DNA of 64,000 nucleotides from Lysinibacillus_B sp050613145. GTDB taxonomy: Bacteria > Bacillota > Bacilli > Bacillales_A > Planococcaceae. Location: positions 2,232,001-2,296,000 of the forward strand of contig NZ_CP192507.1 of NCBI RefSeq assembly GCF_050613145.1, given 5' to 3'. The position numbers and the translations under genes were made by a program. Shown here one piece after another: positions 34,591-42,011 of the stretch; the stretch's first letter is position 1; each line of letters opens with the position of its first letter. The notes under the pieces are model-generated. The model was not told the DNA's origin, searched no databases, and was given only the letters and a program-made list of their open reading frames with translations.

Positions 34591-34684
34591 GTTAAAACAA
34601 TGGTAATATATGTTTCAGGATTTGCTCATTTTAAATTAATAGTGATTTTTATTCATTACATTGGAAATGGAAGGGAGGGAATGT

Positions 34685-34786
34685 ATGTTATTAAAGCCAT
34701 ACGAAATCGTATTAGGACTATTTGCGGTCATTATCGGTATTGTAATTGGCATTATTATTAACATGACATTTATTTCAATTGGGTAA
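34685..34786 (+). CDS. 33-residue small membrane protein
   Basis: A short frame begins MLLKPYEIVLGLFAVIIG and continues as one hydrophobic helix (about residues 8-26) to INMTFISIG. The SD AGGGAGGG lies 5 nt before the ATG at 34685. A frame starting 4 bp earlier is polar, with no such design. The combination of a strong SD and a clean single-pass helix is what small hydrophobic peptides of Bacillales look like. No family is recognised, and its role is unknown. Confidence 0.5.
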   Translation: MLLKPYEIVLGLFAVIIGIVIGIIINMTFISIG

Positions 34787-34853
34787 AATGATGAGATTGT
34801 TATTTAGAAATAGTAAAAAGATTTTCTCTCATTAATAGTGAGCTTTAACACGC

Positions 34854-35011
34854 GTGTTGATTTACCTCTTATTGTTAAAGAGAACATTGGAATACGTTGA
34901 TTTCCACTACGGCTGACTCGCCTCCGCTCCAATCAACGGGCAAGCGCCTTTTTATTAATCATTTCACTAAAAAGCACGCTCATGATCTACTAGTATTTGT
35001 ATAATCAACAC
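34854..35011. repeat. Interspersed repeat, family 1, copy C
   Basis: 158 bp with ends GTGTTGATT and AATCAACAC. It shares both outer arms with copy D and the short core of copy A, but has lost most of the GC-rich centre. Confidence 0.75.
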
Positions 35012-35055
35012 ATCTGGAACTTTAAGTTACAGTAGTCAAGGAAAATAGCAAATTT

Positions 35056-35091
35056 AAAAGGCAACCCGCTATCGTCCCGGTGTTGCCTTTT
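35056..35091 (-). terminator. Terminator of the 99-residue membrane protein gene
   Basis: On the minus strand AAAAGGCAACACCG pairs with GCGGGTTGCCTTTT over a short loop, 12 bp after the stop. Confidence 0.75.
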
Positions 35092-35102
35092 ACCTAATAA
35101 TT

Positions 35103-35402
35103 TCATTGTTTCTTCCACTGATAATAGTTATATACGGTTTGGATAATCAATAATACTGTTAATGACATCGCTACAAGTATATTCGTGGTTGTATCAAATG
35201 AACTATATTTAAAAATAATAATTAGTAGAAAAGCGACTATAGGAAACATCCACAATGTACGAATCATTTTTCTACGATAAGATAATTTTGCATACATCAA
35301 TGTAAAACCCTTATCCACTTTTTCTCTATCTCTATATAAATATGACATGAGCCAGCCAATAAGTATGCCTATTATAAGCATAATAATGAAGAATGTTGAC
35401 AT
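35103..35402 (-). CDS. Small three-helix membrane protein
   Basis: A 99-residue protein with three hydrophobic segments (about residues 4-22, 48-66 and 74-92) and a basic loop LSYRRKMIRTLWM between the first two. No family is recognised. SD GAAAGGGG is well spaced from the ATG at 35402. It lies between repeat copy C and an insertion sequence and ends in its own terminator, so it is likely a genuine but unknown gene. Confidence 0.55.
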   Translation of the reverse strand: MSTFFIIMLIIGILIGWLMSYLYRDREKVDKGFTLMYAKLSYRRKMIRTLWMFPIVAFLLIIIFKYSSFDTTTNILVAMSLTVLLIIQTVYNYYQWKKQ

Positions 35403-35517
35403 AACTAAAGCCCCTTTCAGCTATATACGCTCTCCATTATACCAAATTTTAACTATTCTATAATAAAAAACACCCTAACAATCCGTAAGGGCACTGAAAA
35501 AGTCTTTAAATAAGTTA

Positions 35518-35560
35518 AGCCAGTTCTTGAGCAAGACATCGTTCAAGAACTGGCTTTTTT
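35518..35560 (+). terminator. Terminator hairpin inside the IS left end
   Basis: AGCCAGTTCTTGA pairs with TCAAGAACTGGCT and is followed by six T. It would shield the transposase from outside transcription. Confidence 0.8.
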
Positions 35561-35569
35561 CTGCGATGT

Positions 35570-35700
35570 CGTTGCTTTCCGTTGCGGCGAACGCTTTTCT
35601 GGGGGCGAGCCTTGAGCCGCTTCCCTCGCTGCGCTCAGTCCAGGGTCTCAAGCTGCTCGCTAATCCCCTAGAAGTCGTCGCCTCCACTCCAATCAACGGG
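35570..35700. repeat. Interspersed repeat, family 1 core, copy E (inside the IS)
   Basis: CGTTGCTTTCCGTTGCGG ... CTCCACTCCAATCAACGG, the same ends as copy B in opposite orientation, with a GC-rich palindromic centre. It lies within the IS1182-type element. Confidence 0.65.
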
Positions 35701-35790
35701 TAACGACTAAGAACGAATTCATCACTCTCTCACCTAAAAAAAGTGATTTTCTTGTATAATAGAAGGAACGAATTACAGGTGGTGCTCCCA

Positions 35791-37251
35791 ATGATTTCAA
35801 ACCAAGAAACACTCAACTTAAGCCCATTTATGGCGATTTACGATATTGTTGTGCCAAAAGATAACATGCTTCGTCAGATCAATGAACTGGTCGATTTTAC
35901 CTTTATTCTAGAGGAATTAAAAACAAAATACTGTTCGGATAATGGACGAAATGCGATTCCGCCTATCCGTATGTTTAAGTATTTATTATTAAAGGCGATT
36001 TATGATGTATCGGACGTTGATTTAGTAGAGCGATCTAAATACGACATGTCTTTTAAATATTTCTTAGATATGGCACCAGAAGATGACGTGATCGATCCAA
36101 GTTCACTCACAAAATTCCGTCGGCTGCGTCTAAAAGATGTCAGTCTATTAGATATGTTAATTGGGAAAACCGTTGAAATTGCATTGGAAAAGGGCATCAT
36201 TAAAAGTAAATCCATTATTGTGGATGCCACACATACAAAAGCACGTTATAATCAAAAATCACCAAAAGAATTTTTACAAGAGAAATCAAAGAATTTACGA
36301 AAAGCCATCTATAAAATGGATGCATCTATGAAAGAAAAGTTCCCTCAAAAAAATACGTCTAACGAAGTAAAAGATGAAGTCACTTACTGTAAAAAATTAA
36401 TCGAAGTAATTGATAAGGAACCACAAATTGCACAAGTACCCGCTGTGAAAGAACAATTAAATCTGTTAAAGGAAGTGGTAGAGGATTACCAAGCGCACCT
36501 TTCCTATTCATCCGATGCAGATGCACAAAAAGGGCATAAAACAGCTGACTCATCTTTCTTTGGCTATAAAACACACATTGCGTTAAGTGATGAACGAATC
36601 ATTACAGCTGCAGTCATCACAACAGGTGAAAAAAGTGATGGAAAGTACTTACAAGAATTAATTGAAAAAAGTGAGCAAGCAGGTATAAAAGTAGACACAG
36701 TTATTGGAGATACAGCTTATTCAGAAAAAGCAAATATTGAATATACAAATAAAGAAAACATTGCACTCGTTTCAAAGTTAAATCCTGTTATTTCAGAAGG
36801 CACACGAAAAGAAGAAGACAAATTCGAATACAATAAAGATGCCGGGAGATTTGTTTGTAAAGCTGGGCATTTAGCCATACGAAAAGCACGAACGGGTAAA
36901 AAGGGACAAAATAGAAATCAAACAGAAACACATTACTTTGATATTGAGAAATGCAAAGTATGCCCCTTACGTGATGGTTGTTACAAAGAAGGCGCGAAAA
37001 GTAAAACGTATTCCGTAAGCCTAAAATCTGAAACACACGAGGCGCAACTGGCTTTCCAACAAACAGATGAATTTATCCAACTAGCGAAAGAGCGCTATAA
37101 AGTGGAAGCGAAAAATAGTGAGTTAAAAAATGGACACGGGTACGATACAGCATCGTCTGCGGGTCTATTTGGCATGGAGATTCAAGGGGCGACAACAATA
37201 TTCGCCGTAAACCTCAAGCGAATATTAAAGTTAATAAACGAAAAAGAGTAA
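35791..37251 (+). CDS. IS1182 family transposase
   Basis: A 486-residue DDE transposase from the ATG at 35791; an upstream frame to 35743 has no SD. N-terminal DUF772-type part: RNAIPPIRMFKYLLLKAIYDVSDVDLVER and DPSSLTKFRRLRL. The catalytic residues can be placed in SIIVDATHTKARY, VDTVIGDTAYSEKANIEY and ERYKVEAKNSELKNGHGYD. A Cys cluster KCKVCPLRDGC is typical of IS1182. There is no frameshift or internal stop. Confidence 0.94.
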   Translation: MISNQETLNLSPFMAIYDIVVPKDNMLRQINELVDFTFILEELKTKYCSDNGRNAIPPIRMFKYLLLKAIYDVSDVDLVERSKYDMSFKYFLDMAPEDDVIDPSSLTKFRRLRLKDVSLLDMLIGKTVEIALEKGIIKSKSIIVDATHTKARYNQKSPKEFLQEKSKNLRKAIYKMDASMKEKFPQKNTSNEVKDEVTYCKKLIEVIDKEPQIAQVPAVKEQLNLLKEVVEDYQAHLSYSSDADAQKGHKTADSSFFGYKTHIALSDERIITAAVITTGEKSDGKYLQELIEKSEQAGIKVDTVIGDTAYSEKANIEYTNKENIALVSKLNPVISEGTRKEEDKFEYNKDAGRFVCKAGHLAIRKARTGKKGQNRNQTETHYFDIEKCKVCPLRDGCYKEGAKSKTYSVSLKSETHEAQLAFQQTDEFIQLAKERYKVEAKNSELKNGHGYDTASSAGLFGMEIQGATTIFAVNLKRILKLINEKE

Positions 37252-37265
37252 GAAATAAACAAGGA

Positions 37266-37314
37266 AAGAAGGCACTTTTCTGTTCAAAATTGAACAGAAA
37301 GTGCCTTCTTTTAT
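37266..37314 (+). terminator. Terminator after the transposase
   Basis: GAAGGCACTTTTCTGTTCA pairs with TGAACAGAAAGTGCCTTC over a small loop, followed by TTTTATTTT. It lies inside the right end of the IS. Confidence 0.85.
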
Positions 37315-37384
37315 TTTGAAAACTAATTCGCTTTAAAAATGCAAGTTTTTCAGTGCCCTCACAATCCGTTAGAGTGCTGTCGTA

Positions 37385-38278
37385 TTAGTGGAATACAATT
37401 GTTTTATTACCTTCTACAATGATGCGGTTTTCTAAATGCCATTTTACCGCTTTCGCTAGGACACGACGTTCGATTTTTTGCCCGATTTTCTTTAATGTAG
37501 CCACGTCATCACGGTGATCGACACGTTCTACATCTTGCTCAATAATCGGTCCTTCATCAAGGTCATTTGTAACGTAGTGGCTTGTTGCACCGATCAGTTT
37601 CACACCACGATCGAATGCTCGTGCATATGGATTTGCTCCGATAAATGCGGGTAAAAATGAATGATGAATATTAATAATGCGGCTTTCAAAATGCGCCACA
37701 AAGTTTGGCGTTAAAATTTGCATATAACGCGCTAAAATTAGAAGATCCACTTTAAACTCTTCCATTAAACGAATTTGCTGTGCTTCTACTTGCTCGCGAA
37801 TATCTTTGTTTGCTGGAATGTAGTAGTATGGAATACCAAGCGCCTCTACCATTGGACGGGCAACATCTGAGTTACTAATAACCACGGCGATATCCATATC
37901 TAAATCTCCGTTTTGCCACTCCCATAAAAGCTCCATTAAGCAGTGTGTCTCTTTGGATACATAAATTGCTGCACGTTGACGAATCGCCTTATAATGGAAG
38001 CTATATGTCATATCATGCGTTTTTGCTAGTTGTGCAAACTCTTTTTCCATCGCATCACGCTTACCTACTAAATTTTCACAATGATACTCGATACGGATAA
38101 AGAATGTACCGTCTTCTGGATCACTTGAATATTGATTTGATGCAATAATATTTGCATTATGCGTATGTAAAAATGACGATAATAGTGAGACAATGCCTGG
38201 TTTGTCAGGACATTTCACTAAAATGCGCGCACGATTTTGTAATTGCTGATCCTTTTTTAAAGCTGGTGATGTACTCAT
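37385..38278 (-). CDS. purU: Formyltetrahydrofolate deformylase
   Basis: A 297-residue PurU that hydrolyses 10-formyl-THF to formate and THF, balancing one-carbon units. The N-terminal ACT domain (about residues 17-100) has ILVKCPDKPGIVSLLSSFL. The formyltransferase-like domain has ILARYMQILTP, IINIHHSFLPAFIGANPYARAFDRGVKLIGATSHYV and TNDLDEGPIIEQD, with the catalytic His and Asp in place. An IS now sits in the loop of its terminator, beginning 25 bp after the stop. Confidence 0.96.
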   Translation of the reverse strand: MSTSPALKKDQQLQNRARILVKCPDKPGIVSLLSSFLHTHNANIIASNQYSSDPEDGTFFIRIEYHCENLVGKRDAMEKEFAQLAKTHDMTYSFHYKAIRQRAAIYVSKETHCLMELLWEWQNGDLDMDIAVVISNSDVARPMVEALGIPYYYIPANKDIREQVEAQQIRLMEEFKVDLLILARYMQILTPNFVAHFESRIINIHHSFLPAFIGANPYARAFDRGVKLIGATSHYVTNDLDEGPIIEQDVERVDHRDDVATLKKIGQKIERRVLAKAVKWHLENRIIVEGNKTIVFH

Positions 38279-38284
38279 TTTCTC

Positions 38285-38863
38285 TTACTCCCTTTCTGCG
38301 ATGCCAATCATCGGTGCCATTTTCTCCATATCTTTCAAAATATGATCTTGTTGTTTGATGATGCCTTCAAACCAATTATTGATAACGGCTACGACTTGTT
38401 CAGTTGGTTCATTGCCCGCTGCATGTGCGGCTACTAATTTATTCATCATCGTTGCTCGTTCTTCATAAAACTGCTCACGTTTTTTCATGTCAGTTCCTAC
38501 ATCTTCATTGAAGATTTTGCCTAAGTTCAGAATGCCTGTAACCATTAATTTCTCCGCAAATAATGAGGATGTTACAATGCGTAGTTTGTACTCATACGAT
38601 GTGTTTAATGACTCAAAGTAATGCTGCATCATATCTTTTACACCACTTAATATCGCACGTAATTTTTCACCCTGTGTGACTGTTAATACTTTTGTCTGTG
38701 TAAACATGGGCATGATGGCATTGATTGAATCAAAATAATCCTTTACCGTTGCCAGTTGTGTACTTTCTTCCTCTAATCGCCCCTTTACTTGTTCTGCTAC
38801 GAAAAGGCGCTGTACATATGATGCTAATAAAAGCATCCCGTTATATTGAATTTTTGCTGTCAC
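38285..38863 (-). CDS. Conserved hypothetical helical protein
   Basis: A 192-residue, mostly helical soluble protein. GTG 38863 is preferred because AAAGGGTGG lies 9 nt before it, while the earlier ATG codons overlap or precede this SD. Segments such as YNGMLLLASYVQRLFVAEQVKGRLEEE and DYFDSINAIMPMFTQTKVL suggest an antiparallel helical bundle. No family is recognised. It sits 6 bp before purU on the same strand, so the two are co-transcribed. Confidence 0.65.
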   Translation of the reverse strand: MTAKIQYNGMLLLASYVQRLFVAEQVKGRLEEESTQLATVKDYFDSINAIMPMFTQTKVLTVTQGEKLRAILSGVKDMMQHYFESLNTSYEYKLRIVTSSLFAEKLMVTGILNLGKIFNEDVGTDMKKREQFYEERATMMNKLVAAHAAGNEPTEQVVAVINNWFEGIIKQQDHILKDMEKMAPMIGIAERE

Positions 38864-39002
38864 GTGAAATGACCACCCTTTCTTCCTCGTCATTTCCACC
38901 GAAAATCTGAAGTTTATCGTGTAGAGCGTATCATATTTTCAATTTTTTGAAAAGGCAAGCTTACGTGAAACTTAAGCGATAAATAGATTCTCTCCATAAA
39001 AG

Positions 39003-39037
39003 GAAAGGCAAAACCGCATCATACGATTTTGCCTTTA
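39003..39037 (-). terminator. Terminator of ddh
   Basis: AAAGGCAAAATCG pairs with CGGTTTTGCCTTT (minus strand) over a short loop and is followed by CCTTTTATGG. It begins 4 bp after the ddh stop. Confidence 0.75.
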
Positions 39038-39040
39038 CCA

Positions 39041-40024
39041 TTATAGTAACTCTTTACGTAAGTCTGCTGGCGATTTTGGTGATAGTAAACCGAATGGAAT
39101 ATCGAATACTGTTTTGGCACCACGGTCGCCTGCTTGTGATAACTTATGCGCTGCACGTGCATACGCAACAAGTACACTTGATGTAAACATTGGGTTAGAC
39201 TCTAACTTCAGTGAAAATTCAAGAATTTGCTTATCGCCAACGCCTGATTCACCAGAGCGAATGACGAATCCACCATGTGGCATGCCTGAATGATTCGCTT
39301 TTAACTCTTCTTCTGAAATAAAGTTCACTGTTGTGTCGTAGTCTGCAAAATAGTTTGGCATTTCTTTAATTTCTTTTTCAATGGCCGCTGCATCTGCACC
39401 GTCCTCTAATACTACCCAACATTCACGTGCATGCTTTTCACGCGTTGATAACTCTGGGTTTTCACCAGCACGTACACGGTCTACCGCCTCACGAATTGGT
39501 AGTGTATATTGTACCCCGTTTTTAACGCCTTCAATGCGACGAACTGCATCTGAATGACCTTGGCTTAAGCCGTCACCCCAGAATGTATATGTATTCCCTA
39601 CTGGAAGAACTGTCTCACCTAGTAAACGATTTAATGAAAATAAACCTGGGTCCCAACCTACTGAAATAATCGATACTGTCCCGTTTTCTGTCGCTACTTT
39701 ATCCGCTACCTCAAAGAATTCCGGGATTTTTGCATGTGTATCAAATGAATCAATTGTGTTAAACCATTGTGCAAAGTGAGGCACTTGTTCCGGTAAATCC
39801 GTTGCAGAACCACCACAAAGAATCATGACATCAATTTTGTCTTTAAAGTTTTGTACTTCGTCTACTAAATAAACGCCTACACCTTCAGCACCGATTTGTA
39901 CTGTCGACGGATCACGACGTGTAAATACCGCTACCAATTCCATGTCAGGGTTTTGTGAAATAGCCGCTTCAACACCGCGTCCTAAATTTCCATACCCAAC
40001 AATACCAATTCGAATTTCACTCAT
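39041..40024 (-). CDS. ddh: Meso-diaminopimelate D-dehydrogenase
   Basis: A 327-residue NADP-dependent enzyme making meso-DAP directly from tetrahydrodipicolinate, for lysine and cell wall. The Rossmann start IRIGIVGYGNLGRGVEAAI, LCGGSATDLPEQVPHFAQWFNTIDSFDTH and SVGWDPGLFSLNRLL are typical of DapDH. WGDGLSQGHSDAVRRIEGVK and HGGFVIRSGE mark the DAP-binding domain. Length is that of the family. This short dehydrogenase route is characteristic of B. sphaericus relatives. A terminator-like hairpin lies in its leader. Confidence 0.95.
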   Translation of the reverse strand: MSEIRIGIVGYGNLGRGVEAAISQNPDMELVAVFTRRDPSTVQIGAEGVGVYLVDEVQNFKDKIDVMILCGGSATDLPEQVPHFAQWFNTIDSFDTHAKIPEFFEVADKVATENGTVSIISVGWDPGLFSLNRLLGETVLPVGNTYTFWGDGLSQGHSDAVRRIEGVKNGVQYTLPIREAVDRVRAGENPELSTREKHARECWVVLEDGADAAAIEKEIKEMPNYFADYDTTVNFISEEELKANHSGMPHGGFVIRSGESGVGDKQILEFSLKLESNPMFTSSVLVAYARAAHKLSQAGDRGAKTVFDIPFGLLSPKSPADLRKELL

Positions 40025-40045
40025 ATATTATCCTCCTACATCGGA

Positions 40046-40075
40046 ACTAAAAAAATCACATACTAATGTGATTTT
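40046..40075 (-). promoter_or_regulatory. Attenuator-like hairpin in the ddh leader
   Basis: On the minus strand AAAATCACAT, a 4-nt loop and ATGTGATTTT form a perfect 10-bp stem, followed by a T run. It stands just before the ddh SD (AGGAGGA at 40032-40038). It has the form of an intrinsic terminator placed between promoter and gene. Confidence 0.45.
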
Positions 40076-40278
40076 CTGAATTCCCACTAAATTTAATATT
40101 TATTCTAACGTTTAGTATAAAAATACACAAGTGTTTTTCATCTTGTTTGATTCAATATGCAAAATAAATATGAAACTTTTTTAAAGCTCATTCGTACATA
40201 TAATGAGCATCTTTCTTAGACTTTAAGTCAAAATTTGCTATACTTAAAAAGTGAAAATTTATTTATTGGAGGAACAAC

Positions 40279-40755
40279 ATGAAGAAGTTAACAGCAGTAT
40301 TTTTAGCCTTTGCACTTGTCTTCTCAAGTGTCGGCACAGTATTCCCTATGTTTGATAATCATCAAGTCGAAGCAAAGTCCTACAAGTCAGGGAAAAAGGG
40401 CTTCAATTCAAACAATAACACGTCAAACATGCAAAACAAAGACAATGATACAAACACAAATAACAACGGTACCGCTACAAATAACAACACAACGAATAAA
40501 AACAATACAACAGACACAACAGCGAAAAAAGGTGGCTTCTCTGCTGGTGGCTTAATGAAAGGTTTATTCATCGGTGGTTTAGCCGGTTTACTATTCGGTA
40601 GTCTATTTAGTAATTTAGGCGTACTTGGTTCGATCCTTGGTCTCCTAATTAATGTAGGTGCGATTCTATTAATTGTCTTCTTAGTAGTAAAAATCGTTCG
40701 AATGATTACACGTAAAAAAGAGAAAGAACAAGAGGCAACACAATGGAAAAGCTAG
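40279..40755 (+). CDS. Secreted/membrane protein with Asn/Thr-rich linker
   Basis: A 158-residue protein. It has a signal peptide (about residues 1-25, MKKLTAVFLAFALVFSS) and an Asn/Thr-rich low-complexity linker (about 40-83). The C-terminal half has FSAGGLMKGLFIGGLAGLLFGSLF, then a hydrophobic helix LGLLINVGAILLIVFLVVKIV and a basic tail. The Gly-rich helix pattern resembles the N-terminal part of bacterial Tim44-like proteins, but the Tim44 domain is absent. Function unknown. It overlaps the YxcD-type gene by 13 bp and has SD GGAGG. Confidence 0.7.
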   Translation: MKKLTAVFLAFALVFSSVGTVFPMFDNHQVEAKSYKSGKKGFNSNNNTSNMQNKDNDTNTNNNGTATNNNTTNKNNTTDTTAKKGGFSAGGLMKGLFIGGLAGLLFGSLFSNLGVLGSILGLLINVGAILLIVFLVVKIVRMITRKKEKEQEATQWKS

Positions 40756-41039
40756 TTTTACAGGAACAAGATTTAATCAATGCCGTTTGCTTCTTCCATG
40801 CAAAATTCAAGCAAACACAGCCTGAACATATTGAAGTAGAGCTTTGCTATGATGACGAAGTCGGATATAGTGCAGAAGCATACTACAACGGCGTAATGGA
40901 CGAGTATAAACAAGCTCATTTCATTACAGCTATTCGTCTTTACATTGACGAACAACTTCATCAAGATTCGATGGCAGCTCGTATTCATCTTGATATTGAT
41001 GACGAGCTTGGGATGATTGCCCACGTAGAATGGTCATAA
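40743..41039 (+). CDS. yxcD: YxcD family (DUF2653) protein
   Basis: A 98-residue soluble protein whose sequence LVLQEQDLINAVCFFHAKFKQTQPEHIEVELCYDDEVGYSAEAYYNG fits the DUF2653 family of Bacillus YxcD. The rest, AIRLYIDEQLHQDSMAARIHLDIDDELGMIAHVEW, keeps the alternate acidic strand pattern. No activity is known. Its start overlaps the preceding gene by 13 bp, and it is closed by a terminator, so the two are an operon. Confidence 0.8.
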   Translation: MEKLVLQEQDLINAVCFFHAKFKQTQPEHIEVELCYDDEVGYSAEAYYNGVMDEYKQAHFITAIRLYIDEQLHQDSMAARIHLDIDDELGMIAHVEWS

Positions 41040-41069
41040 TCTAACTAGAATACTTGTTTTATTAATTTA

Positions 41070-41097
41070 AAAAGACGTCTTTCAGGCGTCTTTTTTT
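41070..41097 (+). terminator. Terminator of the yxcD unit
   Basis: AAAGACG pairs with GCGTCTTT over a short loop, followed by a run of T. Confidence 0.8.
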
Positions 41098-41129
41098 CAT
41101 AGTAAACTATAGATAAAGGAGGCTATCCC

Positions 41130-41453
41130 ATGGTTGAATTAAATAAATTAGTTCGCGATAAAGTACCTTCACTCGTAACAAAAGACGGTGGAAGTTACTC
41201 ATTAAAGCTACTTTCCCCTCTCGAACACCAGCATGAAATTACGAAAAAAATGTATGAAGAGTTAGATGAGTATCATGCAGCCCATTCGAAAGATGAAGCC
41301 ATTGAAGAATTAGTCGATATGGTAGAATTAATCTATGCGGCTATTAAACTACATGATGTCTCACCTGAAGATTTTGAAGCCATTCGTCTTGAAAAAAAGA
41401 AGAAAAAAGGTGGATTTGAAAAGGGAATTTACTTGAATAGTATATCGCAATAA
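41130..41453 (+). CDS. MazG-like nucleotide pyrophosphohydrolase
   Basis: A 107-residue all-alpha NTP-PPase-like protein. It starts with ELNKLVRDKVPSLV, typical of phosphoribosyl-ATP pyrophosphohydrolase-like house-cleaning enzymes. It then has the metal-binding helices KKMYEELDEY (EExxE-like) and IEELVDMVELIYAAI (ExxD). No HisI or MazG duplication is present. It probably hydrolyses non-canonical NTPs; the preferred nucleotide is unknown. Single gene with SD AAAGGAGG and own terminator. Confidence 0.8.
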   Translation: MVELNKLVRDKVPSLVTKDGGSYSLKLLSPLEHQHEITKKMYEELDEYHAAHSKDEAIEELVDMVELIYAAIKLHDVSPEDFEAIRLEKKKKKGGFEKGIYLNSISQ

Positions 41454-41477
41454 ATATCCATTTTACTCTTTTAACTA

Positions 41478-41514
41478 AAAGAAGTTCAAAGGCCTACATG
41501 CCCTTGAACTTCTT
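41478..41514. terminator. Bidirectional terminator
   Basis: AAGAAGTTCAAAGG pairs with CCCTTGAACTTCTT between two converging genes. Confidence 0.85.
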
Positions 41515-41770
41515 ATATTATAGAATCGAAATGAACAAATTCCTTTTTCGACGTCTTTAAATCTTTTAAATGATAGTACTTTACATTTTTTATAAGCATT
41601 TCTAAGAAGAAGCTCATTTCTTTATGTGTCTCTAGTGGCCATTCTGTTAATGCTTCCAGTCCTTTGGTCGTTGGAAATTGATATAAACATTCTAGTATCT
41701 CCTGTCGATCAAACCGGAATAAGAAATGAGGACCACTATGGAGTTTTGCTAGTAGTACATACCTCGCCAT
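41513..41770 (-). CDS. Hypothetical protein, 85 residues
   Basis: The start is ATG 41770, since AAAGGAG lies 8 nt upstream and the longer frame to 41788 overlaps it. The protein starts ARYVLLAKLHSGPHFLFRFDRQEIL and continues with a helical LETHKEMSFFLEMLIKNVKYYHLKD. No family is recognised. It is soluble with no signal peptide. Confidence 0.6.
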   Translation of the reverse strand: MARYVLLAKLHSGPHFLFRFDRQEILECLYQFPTTKGLEALTEWPLETHKEMSFFLEMLIKNVKYYHLKDLKTSKKEFVHFDSII

Positions 41771-41971
41771 CTTATAAGCTCCTTTCAATTACTTTCCCTT
41801 ATTTTACATTATGTATTATTAAAACAAAAGATTTATACTATAAAATAGACTCATAGTTAACTATATACATTGAATTACATTTTTACAAAAGCCTTTTCGC
41901 CAGTAGTACCTTATATAATATACGAATGAACAGAACTTCTTCTATAAAATATCTACATATAATTACCTAAA

Positions 41972-42005
41972 AAATCCATTTCGAGAAAATTTCTCGAAAT
42001 GGATT
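41972..42005. terminator. Terminator of the 5'-nucleotidase gene
   Basis: AAATCCATTTCGAGAAA pairs with TTTCTCGAAATGGATTT, a near-perfect long stem 6 bp after the stop at 42012. Confidence 0.85.
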
Positions 42006-42011
42006 TCAATC

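Larger units (their letters stand above)
35487..37360 (+). mobile_element. IS1182-family insertion sequence
   Basis: The element is about 1,874 bp. Left end GGGCACTGAAAAA (from 35489) and right end TTTTTCAGTGCCC (to 37358) are inverted repeats. ACAATCCGT occurs immediately outside both ends (35478-35486 and 37361-37369), a 9-bp target duplication. The transposase frame is intact, so the element may be active. A hairpin terminator lies inside each end. A family 1 repeat (copy E) lies between the left end and the transposase. Confidence 0.9.
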
